Shown one piece after another: positions 20,878 to 29,863 of a DNA stretch of 64,000 bases (position 1 is the stretch's first letter; each line of letters starts with the position of its first letter). The position numbers and the translations under genes were made by a program. This DNA comes from Psychromonas sp. MME1 (lineage in GTDB: Bacteria; Pseudomonadota; Gammaproteobacteria; Enterobacterales; Psychromonadaceae): contig NZ_CP160906.1 in the NCBI RefSeq assembly GCF_041080865.1, positions 744,001 to 808,000 on the forward strand. The letters run 5' to 3'. The notes under the pieces are model-generated. The model did no database searches, was not told the origin of the DNA, and saw nothing but the letters and a program-made list of their open reading frames with translations.

Positions 20878-21088
20878 TTCGCTCCGCATTGTGAAATGTA
20901 GAAATTGTAAATTGGTTGGTTTGGTGTTTTACACGATCCAATCCTGAGCGAGTTTGCTAATTGGCTTTTTGAATCGTAGTTGGAAGTGGGGCAATATTTA
21001 GGTTGAGTTTGTGCTAAACGGGTTTGCTTAATTCACCTTGTTTTCTAATTTTATGATTTAAGTTTTGTTGTTTGCAGTTGGGCTACTT
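20872..21088 (+). other. Integron cassette copy 3, truncated
   Basis: Matches the first 217 or so bases of the 420-bp cassette and stops within GGGCTACTT at 21088, just before the terminator hairpin. From 21089 the sequence is that of the RAYT element, so this copy was cut by insertion of that element or by a deletion beside it. The rest of the copy is not seen on the far side of the transposase gene. Confidence 0.75.
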
Positions 21089-21181
21089 TGGATAGTGTAG
21101 GACACCCACACCTTTTTGACTAAATTGAATATTGCACCTACTATATAAACAGTGTTTTTGTTTACAGTTGTGGAGTTTGGT

Positions 21182-22177
21182 ATGACACAATCACGTGCTT
21201 CGTTAATTTCTCTTGTGGACACGCCTTATTATCATTGCATTTCTCGATGTGTTCGCCGTGCATTTTTGTGTGGCGAAGATAATTACAGCGGTAAAAACTA
21301 TTCACATCGCCGGCAATGGATGGTCGATCGCATTCGGCAATTAAGTGATATCTTTGCCATTGATGTTTGCGCTTATTCGATTATGTCTAATCACTATCAC
21401 CTTGTTTTACATGCTAATGAAGCCGAGATTAGCGCCTGCAGCGATGAAGAAGTTTGCCGACGTTGGTATCAACTTTATTCTGGCTCAGAAATAGTTTCTC
21501 GATGGCGTAAAGGGGAGCTGACTTGCGCAGGTCAAATAGAGGTGGCGCTTGAGATAATCAGCAAATGGCGTCATCGCCTGCTTGATATCTCTTGGTTCAT
21601 GCGTGCGTTAAATGAATTTATTGCCCGCAAAGCGAACGCCGAAGATAACTGTAAAGGACGCTTTTGGGAAGGGCGCTTTAAGTCGCAAGCATTGCTTGAT
21701 GAAAAAGCACTATTAACTTGTATGGCTTATGTTGATTTAAACCCCGTGCGGGCAAAAATGTCAGAGAGTGTGGAAACATCGGAATTTACGTCCATATTTG
21801 AGCGTATCCACAGTAAATGTAGTCACGATGAAGCGTTGCATTGCCATGATAACAGTAAACCCTTATTTGGTTTTGTAGCGGCAGAATGTGATGCGCCCCA
21901 CGAAGGTATTCCCTATGCCTTGCTCGATTATTTAGAGCTTGTTGATTGGACTGGACGAGCGATTCGAGAGGATAAGCGCGGCGTGATTTCGAGCCAACTG
22001 CCAAGCTTATTAAGTACCCTTGGCTTAGAGAGTGATACCTGGTTGTCCTTAGCGGTGAGTTTTGGTAAAGATTACCATGGTGCAGTGGGCTCACTCGAAG
22101 AGCTTGCCTTGTTTGCCGAACACACTGGTCGCTGTTGGGTATCTGGGCAAAACAAACTAAGTTGTATGCTGCATTAA
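21182..22177 (+). CDS. REP-associated (Y1-type) transposase, RAYT
   Basis: A 331-residue protein of the IS200-like Y1 transposase superfamily (Transposase_17), of the larger RAYT type. The metal-binding HUH motif is in YSIMSNHYHLVLH (about residues 70-82). The region KGRFWEGRFKSQALLDEKALLTCMAYVDLNPVRAKM (about 160-195) is the typical RAYT block and should hold the nucleophilic tyrosine. The ATG at 21182 with GGAG upstream is preferred to the GTG at 21152. The ORF is intact. It sits between a truncated integron cassette and two copies of a TGGATGTCC sequence downstream. Confidence 0.88.
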   Translation: MTQSRASLISLVDTPYYHCISRCVRRAFLCGEDNYSGKNYSHRRQWMVDRIRQLSDIFAIDVCAYSIMSNHYHLVLHANEAEISACSDEEVCRRWYQLYSGSEIVSRWRKGELTCAGQIEVALEIISKWRHRLLDISWFMRALNEFIARKANAEDNCKGRFWEGRFKSQALLDEKALLTCMAYVDLNPVRAKMSESVETSEFTSIFERIHSKCSHDEALHCHDNSKPLFGFVAAECDAPHEGIPYALLDYLELVDWTGRAIREDKRGVISSQLPSLLSTLGLESDTWLSLAVSFGKDYHGAVGSLEELALFAEHTGRCWVSGQNKLSCMLH

Positions 22178-22605
22178 CTCCCCCATCATTTATTTTTTAT
22201 TAACTATTAACGCTTCGTTAAGGGTGTTTTATGCGTTGATTTTAATAAAATTTGATTAAACAGATTGAATTGAGTATCAAGTGCTGGAATTTAACTATTT
22301 CATTACAGCAAAGTGCGGATTAAGATTATTTTTAAAAAGAATGGCTATTAGATTTTTTATAAATGAAAAGTTATGGATGTCCTCGTTTGTGTCGTCGTTC
22401 AAAAGATATGGATGTCCTCGTTTGAGTCGGCTCGTTTGAGTCGTGAGCCAGTGCACACCTCCTAGCAAAACAAGCTAAATCTAATGTAAATATAACTAAT
22501 GAAGTCTAAGCTAATATAGCAATAGAAATTATTGTTAAAAATCGCTATTGCTTTGCCAGTCGAATAAACAGCTACTTTAAAATATTTACAATCAGGAGTG
22601 CCATA
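22178..22605. other. Intergenic region between RAYT and rhodanese genes
   Basis: About 430 bases with no credible ORF. Besides the REP-like repeats it holds an 8-bp inverted repeat AGCAATAG (22518-22525) / CTATTGCT (22545-22552) roughly 50 bases before the rhodanese gene. It probably includes the promoter of that gene. Confidence 0.5.
22371..22450. repeat. REP-like repeats after the RAYT gene
   Basis: TATGGATGTCCTCGTTTG occurs at 22372 and again at 22407, followed by further CTCGTTTGAGTCG at 22430. The complement of a related sequence (TGGGTGTCCT) lies before the gene at about 21099-21108. The inverted placement on both sides suggests these are the element ends or recognition sites of the transposase. 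Confidence 0.55.
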
Positions 22606-23898
22606 ATGTTTACAAAAATAATCATACTCATTGCCTTGCTGCCTATGTCATTGTCATTGATGGCAACAGAAGTTGTAGGAAAAATTCAATCTATATCTGT
22701 ACAGGCAAAAGTTATTCAATTGATCAACCCTAAAAGCAAAGCGGTCACCGTCATTAAATTTAACGACCAAACAAAACTTGAGAGTGCAGAATCTTTTGAG
22801 GAGTTGACCGTTAATACAAAAATAAAAGCAACAGTTGATAGCGATATGTACGCTAATTACATTAAACGAATATTGGTTAAACTTCCCGAGCAACAAATTA
22901 TTGGTACTGAGCAACTGGCTGAGATGATTGAAGCGGGTGAAAAAGTATTTATCGGCGATGCCCGGCCAGTAGAGCAATATAATATTGGACACCTGCCTAA
23001 TGCTGTTGCAACACCTGCCAATGAATTGGCTGACCATATAACTTGGTTACCCGAGGATAAAAACACCCTATTAGTTTTTTATTGTGGTGGTGTGACTTGT
23101 CCGTTAAGTCCCCAAGCGTTAAAAATTGCACAAAAAAATGGCTATTCGAATGTTAAAGCCTATGTAGAAGGGTTTCCGGCTTGGAAAGAAGAAGTTTACC
23201 CGGCTTACGTTAATCCCACATGGCTAGCAAAAAATATTGATATTAACCATGTCATTATTGATGTTAGAGCTAAGCCTAGTTCGCATATCAAAGGTGCGGT
23301 GCACCTTCCGACCGAGCAGCTAGTTGCAATGCATCAAAAATGGAACAAACAGAAGTTACCCACCAAAAAACGGACTATTTTTGCCTTACGCGATAGGAAA
23401 GCCCCCATCACCATAGTGGCTGACAGCGGTCAAAATGAAGAGGCAATCGAAGCATATGAAATATTAACCTTTTGGAATTTCAAGAATGTGGCGATATTAA
23501 AGGGAGGAATGAGTGACTGGTATAAACAAAAGCGGCCGATTGCCAATACCCCCATTGGCACAGAACTTCACTATGTTAAGAAACTGGTCAAAGGTGCAAT
23601 TGATGAAACTGAGTTTGTTGCTGCTGTAAAATTTAATGACGCGACCATTATAGATGTTAGATTTACTGAGGAGTTTGCACGTGAGCACATCAAAAATGCC
23701 ATTAATATACCGCTTGAAACGCTTGATAAAAATTTAGCCATGATTCCAAAAACTGGCTTAGTTATTGTCCATTGTGGGGCTGGCGCTAGAGCATCCATAG
23801 CCTATACCGCATTGATTAGTAAAGGTTATAAGAATATAAAATTCTTAAATGATTCTTTTGAAGAGATAGCCAATGAGAACGGGATTATATTAGTTTAA
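22606..23898 (+). CDS. Exported protein with three rhodanese domains
   Basis: A 430-residue protein with a signal peptide (about residues 1-20, ending SLSLMA), so it acts in the periplasm or on the membrane surface. Residues 21-90 form a small beta-rich domain. Three rhodanese-like domains follow, at about 95-200, 205-310 and 325-425. The first has a catalytic loop YCGGVTC and the third HCGAGARAS. The middle one has VADSGQN in that place and lacks the cysteine, so it is probably structural. Such proteins handle sulfane sulfur; the substrate is unknown. AGGAG precedes the ATG. A strong terminator follows, so it is probably expressed alone. Confidence 0.85.
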   Translation: MFTKIIILIALLPMSLSLMATEVVGKIQSISVQAKVIQLINPKSKAVTVIKFNDQTKLESAESFEELTVNTKIKATVDSDMYANYIKRILVKLPEQQIIGTEQLAEMIEAGEKVFIGDARPVEQYNIGHLPNAVATPANELADHITWLPEDKNTLLVFYCGGVTCPLSPQALKIAQKNGYSNVKAYVEGFPAWKEEVYPAYVNPTWLAKNIDINHVIIDVRAKPSSHIKGAVHLPTEQLVAMHQKWNKQKLPTKKRTIFALRDRKAPITIVADSGQNEEAIEAYEILTFWNFKNVAILKGGMSDWYKQKRPIANTPIGTELHYVKKLVKGAIDETEFVAAVKFNDATIIDVRFTEEFAREHIKNAINIPLETLDKNLAMIPKTGLVIVHCGAGARASIAYTALISKGYKNIKFLNDSFEEIANENGIILV

Positions 23899-23913
23899 GA
23901 AATGTTGCTCGCT

Positions 23914-23950
23914 AATGAATAGCGCCGTTAGAGCGCTATTCATTTTATAT
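23914..23950 (+). terminator. Terminator of the rhodanese gene
   Basis: AATGAATAGCGC (23914-23925) and GCGCTATTCATT (23933-23944) form a perfect 12-bp stem with a 7-base loop, followed by a short T-rich tail, 15 bases after the stop codon. Confidence 0.8.
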
Positions 23951-23971
23951 AAAGCGTCATTATCACCAGTA

Positions 23972-24072
23972 TGATAATGCCATTACTGTTTGTATTTATT
24001 CGATTATGTCTAATTATTATCACCTAGTTTCGTATTACTGGAGCAAACCTTTTTGACGAAATAGAATATGTC
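23972..24072 (+). pseudogene. Decayed RAYT transposase fragment
   Basis: Bases 23972-24031 translate to D-N-A-I-T-V-C-I-Y-S-I-M-S-N-Y-Y-H-L-V, matching FAIDVCAYSIMSNHYHLV of the intact transposase at 21182. The first histidine of the HUH motif is tyrosine here. Following it, CCTTTTTGACGAAATAGAAT at 24049-24068 resembles the sequence just before the intact gene (21111-21130). The order is therefore rearranged compared with the intact element. No ORF remains. Confidence 0.7.
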
Positions 24073-24288
24073 ACGTTCAGAGGGCGTGAAAATCTGTATC
24101 AGGGTGATTTATCAAATATCTGGCTATTACGATAGAATGCAACGCTGTTATCTATTATTTCGCCAATTTTGCATTTTGTTGGCTAACGGGTATAGTTACA
24201 TTGAATTGTATAATGCTATTCACTCTTCTTTTTAAATCAGTTTATCTTTTGCTTACTGATTTCTCGTTTATAAATCAAAGGAGTCAAA

Positions 24289-25512
24289 ATGCAATCTGTC
24301 ATCGAGGTGGGGGCGTTAGAATCATTTATTATAGCCATTTCAGTACTATTTATTGGTCGGTTTGTTAATGTTTCTATTCCCCAACTTGCCCGTTTTAATC
24401 TTCCCGAGCCTATTTTAGGCGGTTTAGTGATTGCGTCAGTGATCACGCTATTACATCAGCAAGGCATCACCGTTAATTTTGAGTTGCCACTGCAATCTGT
24501 GCTGATGCTGCTGTTTTTTAGTAGTGTTGGCCTAGCGGCTAACTTTAAATTGCTGCTGCAGGGGGGCGCTAAAGTTGCCTTCTTTTTACTGGTCGCAACG
24601 CTCTATATCATTATTCAAAATGGTGTTGGAGTTGCTATGGCCAATGTATTAGGGTTAGATCCTTTACTTGGTTTAATTGCGGGATCAATTACGCTTTCCG
24701 GTGGCCATGGTACGGGCGCCGCTTGGGCACAAACCTTCAGTGAAGACTATGGCGTGCAAACACTGGAATTTGCGATGGCAGCCGCCACCTTTGGTTTAGT
24801 GATGGGGGGATTAATCGGCGGCCCTGTTGCTCAAAAATTAATTGATGGAAAAAAACTGCAATCAACCTTTGGTAAAGGAACCCACCATCATGACACTCAT
24901 CCTGAGTTAGTGACTTATAATGATTTAGAAGAAGATCAAGTTAGCTCTAAAAAAATAAAGGAAACATTGTTTATTTTATTATTTTGCGTAGCAGGCGCGA
25001 AATATGGGAAAGAGTTTGTTGATAGTTTTGATATTAGTTATTTGAAAATCCCTGATTTTGTTTATGCTCTGTTTATTGGGGTTGTGATTACCAATATTAC
25101 CGATACGACTAAAATATATAAGATTAATGCAGAGACGGTGGATATTCTTGGTACGGTCTCGCTATCACTATTTTTATCGATGGCGTTGATGAGTTTGCGT
25201 CTTTGGGAAATATTTGAACTCGCCTTACCATTGTTATTCATATTGGTGGTGCAAACGGTAGTTATTGTTCTTTTTGCCTATTTTGTGACCTTTAACTTTA
25301 TGGGCAAAAGTTACGATGCTGCTGTGATGTCTGGCGGGCATTGTGGTTTTGGGATGGGGGCTACACCCACCGCTGTGATGAATATGGGCAGCATTGTTTC
25401 ACGTAATGGTCCCTCTCCACAGGCCTTTGTCGTTGTGCCCATTATTGGCGCTTTTTTTATTGATATAACGAACTTAATTGTCATTCAAGGTTACTTAACC
25501 TTTATCGGCTGA
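24289..25512 (+). CDS. gltS: Sodium/glutamate symporter
   Basis: Inner-membrane carrier that takes up glutamate with sodium (ESS family). The 407 residues match the family and form two pseudo-repeated halves of about five membrane segments each. Characteristic glycine-rich re-entrant motifs are seen: SITLSGGHGTGAAW (about 135-148) in the first half and MSGGHCGFGMGATPTAVMNM (about 346-365) in the second. An excellent ribosome site AAAGGAG lies 6 bases before the ATG. It stands as a single gene between the decayed RAYT fragment and ubiK. Confidence 0.95.
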   Translation: MQSVIEVGALESFIIAISVLFIGRFVNVSIPQLARFNLPEPILGGLVIASVITLLHQQGITVNFELPLQSVLMLLFFSSVGLAANFKLLLQGGAKVAFFLLVATLYIIIQNGVGVAMANVLGLDPLLGLIAGSITLSGGHGTGAAWAQTFSEDYGVQTLEFAMAAATFGLVMGGLIGGPVAQKLIDGKKLQSTFGKGTHHHDTHPELVTYNDLEEDQVSSKKIKETLFILLFCVAGAKYGKEFVDSFDISYLKIPDFVYALFIGVVITNITDTTKIYKINAETVDILGTVSLSLFLSMALMSLRLWEIFELALPLLFILVVQTVVIVLFAYFVTFNFMGKSYDAAVMSGGHCGFGMGATPTAVMNMGSIVSRNGPSPQAFVVVPIIGAFFIDITNLIVIQGYLTFIG

Positions 25513-25574
25513 TTTTTGTGTTTACTTGGTAACAGGTATACAATAGCGCAAAATAGTTAAGGAGTTTGGTAATC

Positions 25575-25844
25575 ATGTTTAACCCCAAAAAATTAGAAGA
25601 GATCGCTAAGCAAGTCAGTGACTCAATGCCTGCTGGCGTAAAAAGCTTTGGTGAAGAGATTGATCGTAAAGTTAAACAGGTACTACAGGCGCAGTTGGGT
25701 AAACTCGATATGGTTAGCCGCGATGAGTTTGAAGTGCAAACGCATGTATTATTACGTACCCGTGAAAAATTAGCGGAGCTAGAAAATAAATTAGCAGCAT
25801 TTGAAGCAAAAATTGCAAATTCTGAAGCCAATAAAGACGAGTGA
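25575..25844 (+). CDS. ubiK: Ubiquinone biosynthesis accessory factor UbiK
   Basis: Small coiled-coil protein (YqiC/BMFP family) that supports the UbiJ-containing ubiquinone synthesis complex. From the ATG at 25575 it has 89 residues beginning MFNPKKLEEIAKQVSDSMPAG, as in relatives. AAGGAG at 25559-25564 is well spaced for this ATG and too close for the in-frame TTG at 25566. The C-terminal part, DEFEVQTHVLLRTREKLAELENKLAAFEAKI, is a coiled coil that drives trimerisation in homologues. Confidence 0.92.
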   Translation: MFNPKKLEEIAKQVSDSMPAGVKSFGEEIDRKVKQVLQAQLGKLDMVSRDEFEVQTHVLLRTREKLAELENKLAAFEAKIANSEANKDE

Positions 25845-25857
25845 GAAAGTAAACATA

Positions 25858-26250
25858 ATGAAAGAAGAATATTTAAAAAGAGCGGAAATGTTTGTTGAAC
25901 AAGTGACGCAACAGGAAGTGTTGTTTGGTTTGTTTGATGAAAATGAAGGGTGGGCAAATTGCCATGCGCATGATAACCGTGATGCATCTGCAGTTTATCT
26001 CTTCTGGTCTGAACCTTCTCTCGCTGAAAAATTGCAAAATGAAGAGTGGGCCAATTACAAAATTCAGCCTATTACGCTCACCGTGTTTTTAGAATCTTGG
26101 TTGGATGGCATGCAAAAACAGCAAGTATTTGCAGGCGTTAACTGGGATGAAAATCTTTATGGATTGGAAATTGAAGCGATGGTGCTTAAAAATTCAATCA
26201 TTGAAAAATTAAATGAAGCAGAAATCGCACCAGAAAAGACGCTACATTAA
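25858..26250 (+). CDS. DUF2750 family protein
   Basis: A 130-residue cytoplasmic protein recognised as DUF2750: FVEQVTQQEVLFGLFDENEGWANC, then VYLFWSEPSLAEKLQNEEWANYKIQPITLTVFLESWLDGM and a late GVNWDENLYGLEI. Function unknown. The start is the ATG at 25858, 13 bases after the ubiK stop; an in-frame TTG 57 bases earlier would overlap ubiK and is unlikely. A 16-bp perfect hairpin follows and separates it from the converging rraB. Confidence 0.8.
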   Translation: MKEEYLKRAEMFVEQVTQQEVLFGLFDENEGWANCHAHDNRDASAVYLFWSEPSLAEKLQNEEWANYKIQPITLTVFLESWLDGMQKQQVFAGVNWDENLYGLEIEAMVLKNSIIEKLNEAEIAPEKTLH

Positions 26251-26261
26251 TGGTTATCTCG

Positions 26262-26298
26262 CTGTCATGCCCAATCTTTGATAGATTGGGCATGACAG
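26262..26298. terminator. Long perfect hairpin between converging genes
   Basis: CTGTCATGCCCAATCT (26262-26277) and AGATTGGGCATGACAG (26283-26298) form a 16-bp perfect stem with a 5-base loop. It lies between the DUF2750 gene and rraB, which converge. No long T-tract is present on either side, so termination on both strands is probable but not certain. Confidence 0.65.
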
Positions 26299-26306
26299 TA
26301 AGCTAA

Positions 26307-26672
26307 TTACTCTTCTGGGTAAGTTCCCCAACCATCATAATCAATATTAAAAGATTGCGCTAAAATAAGTAATTTTTCGACATCCTCCATAATCGCTTCT
26401 TCATCGAGATTCATCTCTACAATCACATCAAAACTTAAGATAATAGAGCCATCTTCAAGTTCTAACTCTTCTGGGTCAGTGACTTCATAACCTTTCTTAA
26501 AGCAGACAATAGCAGCTTTTTCTAACACGTCGAAATCACTACAGGAGAGATGGTGCTCAATCATATAAACAGCATCAGGATTGCTGCCATCCTCAAGAAT
26601 AGCTTCAACAATCTCTTCTGTTTCAACTCGAAACTCTTCGAGTAACTCTTTTAAATCTGGCGTGTTATCCAT
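26307..26672 (-). CDS. rraB: Ribonuclease E activity regulator B
   Basis: Acidic 121-residue homologue of RraB, which binds RNase E and changes degradosome activity in E. coli. Family sequence is obvious: ILEDGSNPDAVYMIEHHLSCSDFDVLEKAA, GYEVTDPEELELEDGSIILSFD and NIDYDGWGTY. It ends soon after GWGTYPEE and lacks the longer acidic tail of the E. coli protein. It starts 12 bases after plsC and is the third gene of a parC-plsC-rraB group. Confidence 0.93.
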   Translation of the reverse strand: MDNTPDLKELLEEFRVETEEIVEAILEDGSNPDAVYMIEHHLSCSDFDVLEKAAIVCFKKGYEVTDPEELELEDGSIILSFDVIVEMNLDEEAIMEDVEKLLILAQSFNIDYDGWGTYPEE

Positions 26673-26684
26673 TATTCATTCCTA

Positions 26685-27428
26685 TTAATCACAACAGTTA
26701 CGGTTGTTATCTGGGCGTTTTACTTCATTATTTAGTTGTTCATATTTCTCTAACATAATGGCGTGGCAGTCGTTCATTAGACGACGAATTTCACGCGTTT
26801 TATATTGTGATATATCAATTGGCTCTAGCATCTCAACGATCACTTCGCCATTATCCCAGCGATTTAGGTTAACTTGATTATGGGTATCAGAAATCACGGT
26901 TGGTACGATATTAACCCCCGCTTGTAATGCCGTATGAAATGCCCCCATTTTAAAGGGCATTAAACCGCGTCCACGACTGCGAGTCCCTTCTGGGAATATC
27001 CATACGGATAAGTTTTTTTCACGCATACGCGCAGCAACTTGGTTAATGGTATTTCGTGATTTATCTTTATTATCACGGTCAATAAGAATGTTACCCGTTA
27101 ACCAGTAAATAATGCCGAAAAAGGGGACCCATACAAGGCTTTTTTTACCAATGGTCACTGAGTTGGGTAGGACTGCTGCGGTTGTTGTCACCATGTCGTA
27201 GTTATTCTGATGATTAGCCAAATAAACCACAGAGCCATTATCTTTAGCATTTTTGGGCATGCGTAGAATTACTTTTAATCCCACTAAACGTGACATTTTG
27301 CTAAAAAGTTGAGCGAAGTGATAGGTATTTTTCGGATTGCGAGGGCTGAGCAAGCAATAAAAAATAGCGTATACACTCATCAATAATACGGCGCTAATAA
27401 TTAATATAAAACGAATAATAAATAACAT
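26685..27428 (-). CDS. plsC: 1-acyl-sn-glycerol-3-phosphate acyltransferase
   Basis: Adds the second acyl chain to lysophosphatidic acid, making phosphatidic acid at the inner membrane. The 247 residues start with a membrane segment (about 3-27). The catalytic NHQNNYD (H-x4-D, about 71-77) and the substrate-binding FPEGTRSRG (about 144-152) are intact. It begins 6 bases after the parC stop, as in E. coli where plsC follows parC, and the two are surely co-transcribed. Confidence 0.95.
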   Translation of the reverse strand: MLFIIRFILIISAVLLMSVYAIFYCLLSPRNPKNTYHFAQLFSKMSRLVGLKVILRMPKNAKDNGSVVYLANHQNNYDMVTTTAAVLPNSVTIGKKSLVWVPFFGIIYWLTGNILIDRDNKDKSRNTINQVAARMREKNLSVWIFPEGTRSRGRGLMPFKMGAFHTALQAGVNIVPTVISDTHNQVNLNRWDNGEVIVEMLEPIDISQYKTREIRRLMNDCHAIMLEKYEQLNNEVKRPDNNRNCCD

Positions 27429-27434
27429 GGTTGT

Positions 27435-29699
27435 TTAGTTCTCTTCTTCAAATATAACGTCTATTTTGTCTACCCGTTGTAAACCGCGGGGAAGTTTATT
27501 ACCACGTCTACCTCGTTCCCCCTGGTAATGTGCTAAGTCGCTTGGCTTTAGGGTTAACTTGCGTTTTCCTGCGTGTAGGGTCACTGAGCTTGATTGTGGA
27601 ATAATCTTGATCATAGTAACAAACTCTTCGCGTTTAGTCGCTTTTGCATTGCTGATATTAATCATTTTATTGCCTTTACCTTTGCTAAGGGTTGGCAAGC
27701 TAGTGACGGGGAATATCAACATGCGTCCTTCATTGCTAATATTTAAGCAAAGATCGGTTTCACTATCACTGAGCTTTTCTGGTGCTAGCAAGAGCGCATT
27801 TTCGGTCAAATTGATCATCGCTTTACCATTTTTATTACGGCTATTAATATCGCTAAATTTGACGATAAATCCGTAACCGTGGTCGCTGCTCATGATATAA
27901 CGATCGTCATCATCACCAAGGATGGTGGCAACAAAGGGGACATTACTATTTTGATTAAAACGGCCCGTTAGTGGTTCACCCTGGGAACGTGCCGATGCTA
28001 AGGAGTGCGCATCTAATGAGTAGGCGCGACCACTGGCATCTATAAACACGCAACTTTGATTGCTCTTTCCTTGCGCGCTGGTTAAATATTCATCTCCCGA
28101 TTTATAACTTAGCGCCTGTGCGTCGATATCATGCCCTTTAGCTGCACGAACCCAACCTTGGCTTGATAATACCACGGTGATCGGCTCACTCGGCATGAGC
28201 TCTTTTTCTGTTAAGGCTTTCGCTTCGATACGTTCCACGATAGGTGAACGTCGATCGTCGCCATATTTTTTCGCATCGGCGATAAGCTCTTTTTTAACTA
28301 AAGTTTTTAAGCGGCGATCAGAACTGAGTAGCTGTTCTAATTTATTACGCTCTGCTGATAATTCATCCATTTCGCCGCGAATTTGAATCTCTTCAAGTTT
28401 GGCAAGTTGGCGCAGTTTTATCTCTAAAATGGCATGCGCCTGTATTTCTGATAGCGCAAAGCGCGACATTAATTCCGCTTTGGCATCATCATAGGTACGG
28501 ATAATTTCGATCACTTCATCAATGTTGAGGTAGGCGATTAATAAACCTTCGAGAATATGTAGACGCGCTAGAATTTTATCGAGTCGAAACTGTAGGCGAC
28601 GGCGCACCGTGATAAAGCGGTATTCTAACCACTCTGTTAGTATTGTTAGCAACCCTTTTACTTGTGGGCGCATGTCTAAACCAAGCATATTAAGGTTAAC
28701 TTTATGGTTAACTTCGAGCTCAGTAGAGGCAAAAAGATGATGCATTAATGCTTCAATATCAATTCGATTAGAGCGAGGAATGATCACTAAACGCGTTGGG
28801 TTTTCGTGATCCGATTCATCGCGTAGGTCGGCTACCATCGGCAATTTTTTATCTTGCATCTGTTTGGCAATATCTTTAAGTATTTTGCCACCAGAAACGC
28901 GGTGCGGTAAGGCTGTGATAATAATTTCGCCGTTCTCAACTAGATATACTGCGCGACTCTTAAAGCTGCCACGCCCGCTTTCATATATTTTTTTTATTTC
29001 ATTACGCGGTGTGATTATTTCCGCTTCAGTTGGGTAATCAGGTCCTTGAATAAACCCGATAATCTCGTTGAGATCCGCTTTGGGATTATCGATCAAATGG
29101 ATACAGGCATCGGCCACTTCTCGCGCATTGTGTGGAGGAATATCGGTCGCCATGCCGACGGCAATACCGGTTATGCCGTTGAGTAAAATATGCGGTAATC
29201 TTGCGGGTAGTAATTTGGGCTCCTTCATGGTGCCATCGAAATTGGGTTTCCAATCCGTTGTACCTTGACCTATTTCAGAAAGTAGCACTTCTGAAAAGGG
29301 CGATAGACGCGATTCCGTATAACGCATTGCAGCAAAGGATTTGGGGTCGTCTGGTGCCCCCCAGTTACCTTGCCCGTCAATTAACGGGTAGCGGTAGGAG
29401 AATGGCTGTGCCATTAACACCATTGCTTCATAACAGGCGCTATCACCGTGAGGGTGGTATTTACCTAATACATCACCGACGGTACGGGCTGACTTTTTAT
29501 ATTTTGCCAATGCCGATAAACCCAACTCGGACATTGCATAAATAATGCGTCGTTGTACGGGTTTTAAACCATCGCTAATATGGGGAAGGGCGCGATCCAT
29601 GATCACGTACATGGCGTAGTTTAGATAGGCTTCTTCAGTAAATTTAGCTAGTGGCGCTTGTTCAATACCTTCCAAGCTTAAATCTAGTACGTCGCTCAT
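27435..29699 (-). CDS. parC: DNA topoisomerase IV subunit A
   Basis: Catalytic subunit of topoisomerase IV, which unlinks replicated chromosomes. The 754 residues are full length. The active-site tyrosine is Tyr 127 in [10 protein letters not shown]. The quinolone-determining segment [12 protein letters not shown] (82-93) has the usual Ser 87 and Glu 91. C-terminal beta-pinwheel repeats (for example [11 protein letters not shown] and GKGNKMINI) make it ParC rather than GyrA, together with the short C-terminal domain and the plsC neighbour. Confidence 0.96.
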   Translation of the reverse strand: MSDVLDLSLEGIEQAPLAKFTEEAYLNYAMYVIMDRALPHISDGLKPVQRRIIYAMSELGLSALAKYKKSARTVGDVLGKYHPHGDSACYEAMVLMAQPFSYRYPLIDGQGNWGAPDDPKSFAAMRYTESRLSPFSEVLLSEIGQGTTDWKPNFDGTMKEPKLLPARLPHILLNGITGIAVGMATDIPPHNAREVADACIHLIDNPKADLNEIIGFIQGPDYPTEAEIITPRNEIKKIYESGRGSFKSRAVYLVENGEIIITALPHRVSGGKILKDIAKQMQDKKLPMVADLRDESDHENPTRLVIIPRSNRIDIEALMHHLFASTELEVNHKVNLNMLGLDMRPQVKGLLTILTEWLEYRFITVRRRLQFRLDKILARLHILEGLLIAYLNIDEVIEIIRTYDDAKAELMSRFALSEIQAHAILEIKLRQLAKLEEIQIRGEMDELSAERNKLEQLLSSDRRLKTLVKKELIADAKKYGDDRRSPIVERIEAKALTEKELMPSEPITVVLSSQGWVRAAKGHDIDAQALSYKSGDEYLTSAQGKSNQSCVFIDASGRAYSLDAHSLASARSQGEPLTGRFNQNSNVPFVATILGDDDDRYIMSSDHGYGFIVKFSDINSRNKNGKAMINLTENALLLAPEKLSDSETDLCLNISNEGRMLIFPVTSLPTLSKGKGNKMINISNAKATKREEFVTMIKIIPQSSSVTLHAGKRKLTLKPSDLAHYQGERGRRGNKLPRGLQRVDKIDVIFEEEN

Positions 29700-29811
29700 G
29701 TTATTTGACCCTGCTATTCTGATTTTACAAAAGAGATGAGTATAACGTAATTAGCTGTTACTAAAAATAATTGCTGATAATTTAGCGCCGATTTGTGAGG
29801 AAATATGCAAG

Positions 29812-29845
29812 AAAAAATGCACAACGATTGAGCTGTGCATTTTTT
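29812..29845 (-). terminator. Rho-independent terminator of hemL
   Basis: AAAAAATGCACA (29812-29823) pairs perfectly with TGTGCATTTTTT (29834-29845). Read on the minus strand the stem ends in T6 and lies 18 bases after the hemL stop. Confidence 0.85.
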
Positions 29846-29863
29846 AACTGAAATGTGCAGAAA

